Shown in pieces: positions 1 to 7,434 of a stretch of 64,000 bases of DNA. The notes under the pieces are model-generated. The model was not told where the DNA came from. It saw only the letters and a list, made by a program, of their open reading frames with translations, and ran no database searches. The position numbers and the translations under genes were made by a program. The first letter of the stretch is position 1. Every line of letters begins with the position of its first letter. Source of the DNA: an uncultured Succiniclasticum sp. (lineage in GTDB: Bacteria; Bacillota; Negativicutes; Acidaminococcales; Acidaminococcaceae). The stretch is taken from positions 1-64,000 of the forward strand of contig UQUU01000001.1 of the NCBI GenBank assembly GCA_900544275.1, in the 5' to 3' direction.

Positions 1-52
1 CGTGACCTCCGCCGTGACAGGGCGGCATTCTAACCAACTGAACCACCGGGCC
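1..52 (-). tRNA. tRNA-Asp (GTC), 3' end cut by window edge
   Basis: Read on the minus strand, the 5' end is at 52 with acceptor strand GGCCCGG, a D-arm with GTTCAGTTGGTTAGA, and an anticodon arm CCGCC-CTGTCAC-GGCGG whose loop carries the GTC anticodon (Asp). The T-arm and the 3' acceptor strand lie outside the window. The match to standard tRNA-Asp architecture is clear; only the missing third limits the call. Confidence 0.93.
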
Positions 53-225
53 GTTCGTCATTATATCTGACGTCTAAAGATTATATCATAGTTTACTGTT
101 TTAGGCAAGCATTTTTTGTCTTGTCAACAGGGCAGAGAAACCGTCTCTTCCCCTTGTCACAAAGCCTAACTAAAACCTTTCTAAATATTTCTAAGAATAT
201 AAAGAAGCAACAAAGAAAACTGCCT

Positions 226-247
226 AAAAGCAACTCTCTTGCTGCTT
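226..247 (-). terminator. probable rho-independent terminator after pyrE
   Basis: On the minus strand a 7-bp stem (AAGCAGC / GTTGCTT, one G-U pair) closes a 6-nt loop and is followed by TTTT, just downstream of the pyrE stop. The U-run is short, so it is a modest terminator; it is a natural end for the pyrimidine operon. Confidence 0.5.
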
Positions 248-255
248 ATTTTACA

Positions 256-846
256 TTATTTCAAAGGATTGCTTTTTCCGGTGCTGCCCCGCTTGGTCAA
301 TTCTTTTCCGTCTTGGCATAAAGGGCAGTCCTCCGCCTTATAGGTAGGCACGTTTAAGTGCAGCAATGCCTCAGTACGTACGCCAAAATCTACTTTGCCG
401 CCGCTACGGTCCACCAACAGGCCTACGCCCACTACGTTGCCGCCGTGTTCCCGCACCACGTCCATGACTTCCATCACGCTGCCGCCGGTGGTGACAATGT
501 CTTCCACCACTAAGACCCGGCAGCCTTCCGGAATCTGAAAGCCTCGTTTCAAGGTCATCTTGCCGTTTTCCCGTTCGGTGAAAATCGCGCGGGTCCCCAG
601 GGCTTTGCCGGTTTCGTGGGCTAACAGGATGCCGCCGGTGGTCGGTCCTACTACTAATTCGATATTATCCGCAGCAAAGCGGGCCGCCAGTTCCTGGCAA
701 AGTTGTTCGGTATATTCCGGGTGTTGCAGTACATTGAATTTTTCCACATACATGGGACTGTGCAGGCCGCTGGTCAATAAAAAATGCCCGTGCAGCACGG
801 CCTGGGTTTCTTCCAGCAGACGCAGGACTTCTTTTTCCGTTAACAT
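256..846 (-). CDS. pyrE: orotate phosphoribosyltransferase
   Basis: Converts orotate and PRPP to orotidine 5'-phosphate, the fifth step of de novo UMP synthesis, in the cytoplasm. The PRPP loop VLVVEDIVTTGGS is at about residues 112-124, and a GPTTGG motif precedes it. The protein is 196 aa, a normal length; a CPLC pair near the C-terminus is seen in related Firmicute enzymes. The frame is open further upstream, but the ATG at 846 is preceded by AAAGGGGAC at good spacing, so I start there. Last gene of the pyr operon, separated from pyrF by an unusual repeat-filled gap. Confidence 0.95.
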   Translation of the reverse strand: MLTEKEVLRLLEETQAVLHGHFLLTSGLHSPMYVEKFNVLQHPEYTEQLCQELAARFAADNIELVVGPTTGGILLAHETGKALGTRAIFTERENGKMTLKRGFQIPEGCRVLVVEDIVTTGGSVMEVMDVVREHGGNVVGVGLLVDRSGGKVDFGVRTEALLHLNVPTYKAEDCPLCQDGKELTKRGSTGKSNPLK

Positions 847-912
847 AGTATGTCCCCTTTCCATGAGTTACATTGTATCGGGTTTATGTGCTTACTAAAT
901 GTGATTCTATAT

Positions 913-1060
913 GAATATTATTTTACATGACTAGTATTTTGCATAAATGTTATCCCACATAGTTGTCATCTTACATGAATAACATTGTTCTGCATTAATG
1001 TTCTCCCACATGAAATACCACCCTATATGGATAGCATCTTATATAAGTGTTAGCCCACAT
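913..1060 (-). repeat. degenerate ~50-bp tandem repeats derived from the pyrF 3' end
   Basis: On the minus strand the pyrF tail ATGTGGGCTAACA recurs as ATGTGGGAGAACA and ATGTGGGATAACA, starting at 1060, 1011 and 960 (spacing 49 and 51). Half-way in each unit a weaker ATGTAAGAT/ATATAGGGT copy appears, and a fourth decayed copy seems to continue beyond 913. The first copy contains the pyrF stop codon. The array fills most of the pyrF-pyrE gap. No reading frame is preserved across units. Confidence 0.7.
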
Positions 1061-1769
1061 TCTTAATCTCATCCACAATGGCAGTGGCGGCAGCTTTACG
1101 GTCTTTTGCTTTCATGATGGGGCGTCCCACCACAATATGCGTGGCGCCATCGGAAAATGCCTGCGCCGGTGTGGCAATACGGCTTTGGTCATCGGTAGCG
1201 CTGCCTGCCGGACGTACGCCCGGTGTTACAATTAAAAAGTCCGGTCCGCAGGCTTCGCGAATCGCAGCAGCTTCCTGCGGCGAGGCCACGACTCCGTCCA
1301 GTCCGGCTTTTTGAGCCAGTTTAGCCAAGGCCACCACCTGCTCAGCAATCGTATTGTTATAGTTCAAAGCGGCAAACTGTGCCTCGTCCATGCTGGTAAG
1401 AATCGTTACCGCCAGCAGTTGCGGACGTCCCACGCCTAGTTCCGCCGCTTTATTTTTGATTGCTTCCGCAGCAACGGCCATCATTTTTTCCCCGCCCACG
1501 GCATGCACGTTGATCAGATCCACGCCCAGCCCGGTCAACACTTTCAAAGCGCCGGCTACGGTGTTGGGAATATCCTGTAATTTCAGATCCAGAAATACTT
1601 TCTTTTTCCGTTCCTTAAGGTAGCGGATCATCTCGTTGCCGGCGGCATAATACAATTCCATGCCGACTTTATAGTATTCCACTGCATCACCGATTTCTTC
1701 TACGGCTTGTTGCGCCGCGTCCGCTGTGGGAAAATCCAGAGCGGCAATCAGTCTGGGGTCACTTGTCAT
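1050..1769 (-). CDS. pyrF: orotidine 5'-phosphate decarboxylase
   Basis: Decarboxylates OMP to UMP, the last step of the pathway. The catalytic D-x-K-x4-D array is visible as DLKLQDIPNT near residue 61, and the phosphate-binding end has VTPGVRP and VVGRPI. Length 239 aa is typical of the short bacterial class. ATG start with AGAGGTG seven or so bases upstream. It lies between pyrD and pyrE; both flanking gaps carry tandem repeats related to neighbouring gene ends. The array downstream begins inside the last codons of this gene. Confidence 0.96.
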   Translation of the reverse strand: MTSDPRLIAALDFPTADAAQQAVEEIGDAVEYYKVGMELYYAAGNEMIRYLKERKKKVFLDLKLQDIPNTVAGALKVLTGLGVDLINVHAVGGEKMMAVAAEAIKNKAAELGVGRPQLLAVTILTSMDEAQFAALNYNNTIAEQVVALAKLAQKAGLDGVVASPQEAAAIREACGPDFLIVTPGVRPAGSATDDQSRIATPAQAFSDGATHIVVGRPIMKAKDRKAAATAIVDEIKNVG

Positions 1770-1793
1770 AGTTTCACCTCTGACTACTAAGTT

Positions 1794-1920
1794 TTTTGTA
1801 TTTGTTCAATTTTTACATCTGCTCGATTTTTTGTATCTGTATCATTTCCTGCGGATCAGTTCCGTCCGAGCAAAGTCAAACCTGCCGTCAGTGCAAATGG
1901 ACTGGCTATTATTGCCTCAA
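1794..1920 (-). repeat. pyrD-tail duplication plus 17-18-bp tandem repeats
   Basis: Immediately after the pyrD stop, a 65-nt segment (1856-1920) ends in GCTCGGACGGAACTGA, copying the pyrD end GCCCGGACGGAACTGA including its stop; its start (TTGAGGCAATAATAG) also resembles the matching upstream part of pyrD. Next to it (about 1794-1850) three A-rich units of 17-18 bp follow each other (ATACAGATACAAAAAA, GAGCAGATGTAAAAA, GAACAAATACAAAAAA types). The offset of 65 nt is not a multiple of three, so the copy is out of frame now. Confidence 0.7.
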
Positions 1921-2856
1921 TCAGTTCCGTCCGGGCAGCGCCAGGCCTATCATGTCCTCAATTTGCCTGATGTTATGCCGGTCCATGTATTCCAAAATCC
2001 CCGGACTGATGGTTTCGGCAATCGAGGGATTGATGAAGTTAGCGGTTCCCACGGCGATGGCGCTGGCCCCTGCCAAAAAGAATTCCACGGCATCTTCGGC
2101 GTTCATAATACCGCCCATACCGATAATGGGAACTTTTACCGCCTGGGCCACCTGATACACCATCCGTACCGCTACGGGGCGAATGCAGGGACCGCTGAGA
2201 CCGCCCGTTACGTTGCCCAGCGCAGGACACTGGCGCTGAATATCGATTTTCATACCGATCAGGGTATTGATCAGTGAAAGCACATCCGTTCCCGCAGCTT
2301 CTGCCGCTTTTGCCATTTCCGTAATACTGGTCACGTTGGGAGAAAGCTTGGTAATGACAATTTTAGAAGTGTGTTTCTTCACCTGCTCCACTACTTTGGC
2401 CAGGCTTTTGGCATCGGTGCCGAAAATAATGCCGCCGTCATTGACGTTGGGGCAACTGACGTTAATTTCTACCGCAGCCACACCGTCCACGTCCAGTTTC
2501 GCAGCCAGTCTGCCGTATTCCTCCGGGCTGGAGCCGTCAATATTGACGATGACCGGTACATCATACTGACGCAGTTGGGGCAAGGTTTCCTGTAAAAAGT
2601 AATCGCTGCCGGGGTTTTCCAAGCCGACGCTGTTCAGCATACCGGCAGGGGTCTCTACGGCTCGCTGGCCCTGATTCCCCGCCCGGGGCGCCATAGAAGT
2701 GCCTTTTACAGTAATCGCCCCGACTTTTTCCAGATCCAGGAAATCGGTAAATTCCAGACCGAAGCCAAAAGTTCCCGAGGCAGTCGTAACAGGCGTTCTC
2801 ATTTTCAATCCTGCAAGGTTGATTGCTAAGCGGTTGGCATACAGTTCTTTTACCAT
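1921..2856 (-). CDS. pyrD: dihydroorotate dehydrogenase, class 1B catalytic subunit
   Basis: Oxidises dihydroorotate to orotate with FMN and passes electrons to PyrK. The class 1 active-site segment [11 protein letters not shown] holds the catalytic Cys; the N-terminal FMN/substrate region TVKGT and NSVGLENPG are present, and GxGGI (GMGGI) lies near the C-terminus. Start chosen at the ATG preceded by GGGGAGGTGGC rather than an upstream in-frame codon; this gives 311 aa, the usual size. It overlaps pyrK by 7 nt, which fits the PyrD-PyrK heterotetramer. The 3' end is partly duplicated just downstream. Confidence 0.95.
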   Translation of the reverse strand: MVKELYANRLAINLAGLKMRTPVTTASGTFGFGLEFTDFLDLEKVGAITVKGTSMAPRAGNQGQRAVETPAGMLNSVGLENPGSDYFLQETLPQLRQYDVPVIVNIDGSSPEEYGRLAAKLDVDGVAAVEINVSCPNVNDGGIIFGTDAKSLAKVVEQVKKHTSKIVITKLSPNVTSITEMAKAAEAAGTDVLSLINTLIGMKIDIQRQCPALGNVTGGLSGPCIRPVAVRMVYQVAQAVKVPIIGMGGIMNAEDAVEFFLAGASAIAVGTANFINPSIAETISPGILEYMDRHNIRQIEDMIGLALPGRN

Positions 2857-3623
2857 TCTGCCACCTCCCCGGCCCAAAATACGGGACCGTCTTTACAGAC
2901 CTTCAATCGTTTGCCGATTCCCTGACAGCTGCAGGAAAGGCAGGCCCCCAAACCGCAGGCCATGTATTTCTCCAACGAAACCTGACAAGGCAGCTTCTGT
3001 TCCAACACGGCAGCGGAAACCGCCTTCATCATGGGCGCCGGGCCGCAGACATAGACGCAGTCATAGCCGCCATTTGACAGCATGGCAGGCAACAGCGCCA
3101 TGACGGTACCTTTGGTGCCCAGACTTCCATCGTCTGTGGTCAACGCAAGGGTGCCGACAAGATCCACATACAGATCCTGCCAGAATAATTCGTCGGCCGT
3201 CCGTCCCCCCATCAGGATATCGGGTTGGACGCCCTGCGCCTGGAAAGTTTCTGCCAGGTACAAGAGGGGAGCCAGGCCGGTACCGCCGCCCACCAATAAC
3301 GGATTTTGGGCGGTAAGGTCAAAACCCTTGCCTAAAGGTCCCAGCACACTGAGCCGGTCACCGGTGCAAACCTCGGCCAACATTTGAGTCGCTTCCCCCA
3401 GAATACGGTAAATCAAGGTGATGACGCCGTTTTTCCTGTCCACACCGGCAATGCCCAAGGGTCGCCGCAGCAAGGGCGCCGTATGCTTTGTCACCTGGAC
3501 GTTGACAAACTGTCCGGGCACCGCTTCCGACGCAATCTCCGGTGCAATCAGATCGATTTTTTTTGTTACAACGTTTAAAATACGCTGCCCTACGACTTTT
3601 GCCTCTACTACATATTTTTTCAC
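2850..3623 (-). CDS. pyrK: dihydroorotate dehydrogenase electron transfer subunit
   Basis: FAD and [2Fe-2S] subunit that moves electrons from PyrD to NAD+. Visible are an N-terminal FAD-binding barrel with RRPLGIAG, an NAD-binding segment [10 protein letters not shown], and the iron-sulfur cysteines in [10 protein letters not shown] plus a later Cys (LKVCKDGP). Start is a GTG: one at 3623 has GGAGTG six bases upstream, another in frame at 3632 is possible. About 257 aa. The upstream ribosome-binding region appears to be built from the last, shortened copy of the pyrC-tail repeat. Confidence 0.93.
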   Translation of the reverse strand: MKKYVVEAKVVGQRILNVVTKKIDLIAPEIASEAVPGQFVNVQVTKHTAPLLRRPLGIAGVDRKNGVITLIYRILGEATQMLAEVCTGDRLSVLGPLGKGFDLTAQNPLLVGGGTGLAPLLYLAETFQAQGVQPDILMGGRTADELFWQDLYVDLVGTLALTTDDGSLGTKGTVMALLPAMLSNGGYDCVYVCGPAPMMKAVSAAVLEQKLPCQVSLEKYMACGLGACLSCSCQGIGKRLKVCKDGPVFWAGEVAEW

Positions 3624-3628
3624 GTATG

Positions 3629-3727
3629 TCACTCCGGTACTTCTTATCTTTCGGTTACGATGCTCTATCTTTTAAGTACAACGTTTTATCTTTCGAGCAC
3701 AGTGCCTTATCTTTCGAGCACGACGCC
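3629..3727 (-). repeat. in-frame 21-bp tandem repeat of the pyrC 3' end, each unit ending in a stop
   Basis: Units of exactly 21 bp at 3707-3727 (the real pyrC end), 3686-3706, 3665-3685 and 3644-3664, then a shortened 15-nt unit 3629-3643. In the pyrC frame they read GVVLER-stop, GTVLER-stop, NVVLKR-stop, SIVTER-stop and EVPE-stop. Stops are TAA, TAA, TAG, TAA, TGA, all in one frame. Many differences between units are at third codon positions (GTC/GTT, GTG/GTA, CTC/CTT). Confidence 0.93.
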
Positions 3728-4999
3728 GTCCCGCATGACCAGTTTACCGGCCAATACAGCAGCGACAGCTTTGCCTTTGCATTTTTTCCCGTTAAAGGGA
3801 GATACCTTGCCGGTGGTATAGAATTTCGTATTGTCCACAATCCATTCCTGCTCCAGGTCCAAAATGGTCACATCGGCCGGCGCGCCGACGGTCAGTTTGC
3901 CGCCTTTTAAACGGAAAATCTCCGCCGGTTTACAGCTCATCTTATCTACGATCTCGTTGATGGTTAAAAATCCTGTGTGATACAGTTCCGTCAGAATCAC
4001 GCCCACGGAAGTTTCCAGTCCGCAGAAGCCATTGGGTGCTTTGCGGAATTCCACGTCTTTTTCTTCCGGCGCATGGGGGGCATGATCGGTCACAATAATA
4101 TCGATAGTACCGTCTTTCAGCCCGGCCCGCATTCCCTCTACATGATCCCGGCTGCGCAACGGAGGCGATACGCGGGTTGCAGTGCTGTAACCGGCACAGG
4201 CTTCATCGGTCAGAGTCAGGTGGTGCACGGTGACTTCGGCCGTCACGGGATAGCCTTTCGCTTTGGCGTCCCGGATAATGTCTACCGCCCCTTTGCTGGC
4301 TACATGGGCGATGTGAATATGCGCTCCGGTATAGCCGGCGATCAGCGTGTCCCGCGCGACGGCAATGTCTTCCGCCACCGAGGGTACGCCGGGTACGCCG
4401 ATTTTAGCGGAGACGGCGCCTTCGTGCATATAACCGTCCGCATTTAATTCGCTTTCGATGCTGTGGGAGATCAGCGGCGCGCCGAAGTTGCTTATGTAAC
4501 GGGCCGCATTCAGCAGCAAACGGCTGCTGTCCACATAGTGTCCGTCGTCCGAAAAGGCCACCGCGCCTTTTTCCAGCATATCCCCCATTTCCGCCAGTTC
4601 CGTTCCTTTTTGATCTTTGCTGATGGAGCCGATCACTTCAACGTTGGCGTAGCCTTCTTCTGCCGCCCGGGCCTTGATACCGGTCACTACAATGGAGTTG
4701 GAAACTGCCGGTTTCGTATTCGGCATACAGGCAATCGTGGTAATGCCGCCGGCCGCTGCCGCCATAGTACCGGTACGGATGCTTTCTTTAGCTTCCAGAC
4801 CGGGTTCCCGCATATGGGTATGCATATCAATAAAGCCGGGCGCCACCACTTTACCGGACGCATCATAGGTCTCATCCGCAGCGTCCGTGATGTGTTCCGC
4901 CAGTTTGGCCACTTTACCGTCTGCCAGCAGCAGATCCATTACTTTATCTAAATTTTGTGAAGGGTCAACGATTCTTCCGTTTTTAATCAACAGTTTCAA
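3707..4999 (-). CDS. pyrC: dihydroorotase (class I)
   Basis: Zinc enzyme cyclising carbamoyl-aspartate to dihydroorotate. The metal-binding DMHTHMREPG is at about residues 58-67, followed by ACMPNT, HHLTLT and TDHAPHAPEEK with the catalytic Asp. The length, 430 aa, is that of Firmicute PyrC. The start is a TTG at 4999 with GGGAGG eight bases upstream, and it overlaps the pyrB end by 17 nt, so the two are translationally linked. The last seven codons and the stop are repeated in tandem downstream. Confidence 0.96.
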   Translation of the reverse strand: MKLLIKNGRIVDPSQNLDKVMDLLLADGKVAKLAEHITDAADETYDASGKVVAPGFIDMHTHMREPGLEAKESIRTGTMAAAAGGITTIACMPNTKPAVSNSIVVTGIKARAAEEGYANVEVIGSISKDQKGTELAEMGDMLEKGAVAFSDDGHYVDSSRLLLNAARYISNFGAPLISHSIESELNADGYMHEGAVSAKIGVPGVPSVAEDIAVARDTLIAGYTGAHIHIAHVASKGAVDIIRDAKAKGYPVTAEVTVHHLTLTDEACAGYSTATRVSPPLRSRDHVEGMRAGLKDGTIDIIVTDHAPHAPEEKDVEFRKAPNGFCGLETSVGVILTELYHTGFLTINEIVDKMSCKPAEIFRLKGGKLTVGAPADVTILDLEQEWIVDNTKFYTTGKVSPFNGKKCKGKAVAAVLAGKLVMRDGVVLER

Positions 5000-5942
5000 T
5001 TTGTTTACCTCCCGTCAGTGTCAGGAATAACAAAGCCATACGAACGGCCACTCCGTTTTGCACTTCTTCGCGGATTGCCGCCTGGTCGCAGTATCCTACT
5101 TCCCAGGAGATTTCCAGGCCGCGGTTCATAGGACCGGGGTGGAGCACGATACAATCCGGCTTAGCCAGTTTCAGGCGGGTTTCATTCAGACCGAAGATAC
5201 GGGCATATTCCCGCGGTGAGGGAAACAGGCCGCTCTTCTGGCGTTCTAACTGAATACGCAACACATCGATCACATCCGCCCCTTCAATGGCCTCTTCGAT
5301 GCGATTGTGACACGTTACGCCCAGACTCTCGATTCCATAGGGCATCAAGGGACGAGGACCGGCCACATGTACATCCGCCCCCATACGAGTCCAGGCGGTA
5401 ATGTTGGTACGCGCCACCCGACTGTATAAAATATCCCCCAAAATCACCATTTTTTTGTCTTTCAGATTCGCAAGGCCCCGTTCCCGCAGGGTAAACATAT
5501 CCAGGAGGCCCTGCGAGGGATGCGCATGAGCGCCGTCACCGGCATTAATGATAACAGGGTCGGCTACTTCGGCAGCATACACAGCAGCTCCTTCAATGGG
5601 ATGGCGCATGACGATGGCATCGCAGCACATGGACTGTACTGTCAGGATTGTATCCCGCAGACATTCGCCTTTGACCACGCTGGAAGAAGAGGTGGTGATA
5701 TTAACCACATCGGCCCCCAAATATTTACCGGCCAGTTCAAAAGATGTGCGGGTACGGGTACTGGGCTCATAGAACAGATTGATGATAGATTTGCCCCGCA
5801 GCGAGGGGACCTTTTTAATGTCCCGCTTCATAATTTTTTTCATTTCTGATGCAGTCTGCAGGACCAAGTTGTATTCCTCCACACTGAGACTGTCCAGATC
5901 AAGGATGTCTCTGCCCGCCAGAGACACAGGTGCTTTTGCCAT
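4983..5942 (-). CDS. pyrB: aspartate carbamoyltransferase catalytic subunit
   Basis: Condenses carbamoyl phosphate with aspartate, the committed step of pyrimidine synthesis. Carbamoyl-phosphate motif STRTRTSFE is near residue 60, HPSQGLLD near 143 and LHPGPMNRG near 265. 319 aa, without any regulatory subunit gene nearby, as expected for the Bacillus-type enzyme. First gene after the attenuator, so PyrR-type control would set its expression. RBS GAGGAGG lies upstream of the ATG. Confidence 0.96.
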   Translation of the reverse strand: MAKAPVSLAGRDILDLDSLSVEEYNLVLQTASEMKKIMKRDIKKVPSLRGKSIINLFYEPSTRTRTSFELAGKYLGADVVNITTSSSSVVKGECLRDTILTVQSMCCDAIVMRHPIEGAAVYAAEVADPVIINAGDGAHAHPSQGLLDMFTLRERGLANLKDKKMVILGDILYSRVARTNITAWTRMGADVHVAGPRPLMPYGIESLGVTCHNRIEEAIEGADVIDVLRIQLERQKSGLFPSPREYARIFGLNETRLKLAKPDCIVLHPGPMNRGLEISWEVGYCDQAAIREEVQNGVAVRMALLFLTLTGGKQIETVD

Positions 5943-5963
5943 TGTGCTGCCTCCTCTTTCGTG

Positions 5964-6006
5964 AAAAATAAAAGCCCTCTTGTCCTCATGGGATGCAAGA
6001 AGGCTT
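5964..6006 (-). terminator. attenuator terminator of the pyr operon leader
   Basis: On the minus strand AAGCCTTCTTG pairs with CAAGAGGGCTT (11 bp, one G-U) around a 13-nt loop, and is followed by TTTTATTTTT. It sits between the promoter and pyrB and just after a PyrR-like site, the classic layout of UMP-responsive attenuation. Confidence 0.88.
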
Positions 6007-6033
6007 AAAGCTTCAGTTCATTCTCGTTAAGTC

Positions 6034-6065
6034 ACCTTACAGTCTCACAGGACCGATTTAAAGGT
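6034..6065 (-). promoter_or_regulatory. PyrR-binding (anti-antiterminator) RNA element
   Basis: The transcript contains ACCTT...GGTCCTGTGAGACTGTAAGGT, which folds as an outer ACCTT/AAGGT stem and an inner GGTC/GACT stem around CTGTGA. This closely resembles the conserved PyrR-binding loop (TCC.GAGAGgCT..AAGG) of Bacillus pyr leaders. Binding of PyrR-UMP would stabilise it and let the downstream terminator form. No pyrR gene lies in this window, so the regulator must be encoded elsewhere. Confidence 0.75.
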
Positions 6066-6084
6066 AGTCTGTTAAATTTGTTTT

Positions 6085-6113
6085 ATTATAGCATGAACCC
6101 GGTACAGATTCAA
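6085..6113 (-). promoter_or_regulatory. sigma-A promoter of the pyr operon
   Basis: -35 TTGAAT (6108-6113) and a perfect -10 TATAAT (6085-6090), 17 bp apart, reading on the minus strand. The start point would fall some 20 nt before the PyrR-like element. Confidence 0.88.
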
Positions 6114-6122
6114 CTTAAAATT

Positions 6123-7397
6123 TTATGGCAGTCGCTTCAATAGTTCCATTTCCGGCTGCGCAAGCTGCGGCGGCCACAAAACTTCCGCCATACGGGGCCA
6201 TTGTCGCCGGCTGCTGGAAGGCTGGGTCTGATGCCAGTACTCCGCCGTAAGTTGCAGGAATTCCCGGATTTTTTTCTGGCGTCTTACATGTTGATGACTG
6301 GCCGCCAGCCAGATCCGCCGCCAGCTAATATAAATCTCCCATTCCTCTTTTAGCATGAGGCGGGCGCTGTTTGCCACCATATCCCTGGCAGTGCGCAGCA
6401 AAAAGCATAACATATCCAATGTGCCTTCGTCTGCCTGATCGGGACGTAGCCTGTATCTTCGCATGGCTCTCCGGTAAAGGGAAAGCAGCAGCAGATGGCA
6501 GGGATAATACAGCTTAAACGCAGCTTCAAAACTGTCCCAATGGCTGTGCATCTGAATATGGATGGCGAAGTCTCCCAGCAGCATCCGTAACAGTTGCGGG
6601 TCCTGCAAACCGGAAGCAAACAGACAAAGATTTTTCAATAAAATGTCCGTTTCCGCTTCCCAATTCCGTTGGGCAATCTGGGCCGCCAGAGCGCTCCAAT
6701 CCAACGCAAAACTTTTCCGCACTTTGGCAGCAACGGAAGGTCGCAGCAAAACTTCCCGGCATATATACCCTACAATAACAAGGGCGTCTTTTTGCCGCCG
6801 GTCTGACAGCAAAAACAAAAAATCCTGCAAAAGCGCCAGAAAGCACGGCGTAATAAGATCAGGATGGGACTGACGGTAGGTTTCCAGAGTTTGAACAATG
6901 TGCAAAACGGCCTCTTCCTGACGCATACGCACGGCAGTGTTCGCTATATTGCGTAAGGCGGAAAACCCTTTATCCAGCAAGTCGGTCTCTTCCGGGCCGA
7001 GATATTGTAACCCTTCCAGTACGGTCAGCGCATAAGCTTCCCCCGCTTGCGGCATCGCTCTTTTAAATGCCAGACAACCGGCCAGACCTGCCAGATCCAA
7101 TAAATCGCCCCGCAAACTGCCATAACCCCGGAGCGCCTCTTTCAATATATCCGCAGTATGGCAGGCGCCTTTTTCCAGTTCGTAACAGAGGTAATAATAA
7201 CAGGCGTCTTTTAATCGGTCTACAAGACCTGTTTCCTGCGTTCCCTCTTGTACCTGACGGCTTAACCCTTCCAGATCCGGCGCCTTTTTCTGAATCTGCC
7301 GCTGGCGTTCCTCCAGCTCCTCGTCCAACGCCTGGTCCAGCCGCGCGTCAAAATCCGTATAATTCTTTTTGCGGAATTTTTCATCACCTTTTGACAT
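6123..7397 (-). CDS. uncharacterised 424-aa alpha-helical protein
   Basis: I do not recognise this protein. It starts with a charged, probably coiled segment (about residues 1-55, rich in E, K, Q and R), then continues as a leucine-rich, helix-dominated sequence with no signal peptide and no convincing membrane segment. Several Cys are scattered without motif spacing. The C-terminus is rich in Trp and Arg. It is the last gene of the etfB-ferredoxin-etfA-pyk unit, 37 nt behind pyk, and its end abuts the pyr promoter. RBS GCAGGGA precedes the ATG. A helical-repeat scaffold is possible, but only a guess. Confidence 0.8.
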   Translation of the reverse strand: MSKGDEKFRKKNYTDFDARLDQALDEELEERQRQIQKKAPDLEGLSRQVQEGTQETGLVDRLKDACYYYLCYELEKGACHTADILKEALRGYGSLRGDLLDLAGLAGCLAFKRAMPQAGEAYALTVLEGLQYLGPEETDLLDKGFSALRNIANTAVRMRQEEAVLHIVQTLETYRQSHPDLITPCFLALLQDFLFLLSDRRQKDALVIVGYICREVLLRPSVAAKVRKSFALDWSALAAQIAQRNWEAETDILLKNLCLFASGLQDPQLLRMLLGDFAIHIQMHSHWDSFEAAFKLYYPCHLLLLSLYRRAMRRYRLRPDQADEGTLDMLCFLLRTARDMVANSARLMLKEEWEIYISWRRIWLAASHQHVRRQKKIREFLQLTAEYWHQTQPSSSRRQWPRMAEVLWPPQLAQPEMELLKRLP

Positions 7398-7434
7398 GCG
7401 GTCCCTGCTTTCTTTTCAAAGTTTCTTTGCAAAA

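Noticed and set aside
3542..3910. Plus-strand frame with repeated SFEHSALSFEHDA peptide
   Set aside because: It is the antisense reading of the 21-bp pyrC-tail repeats; no start signal and it overlaps pyrC and pyrK.
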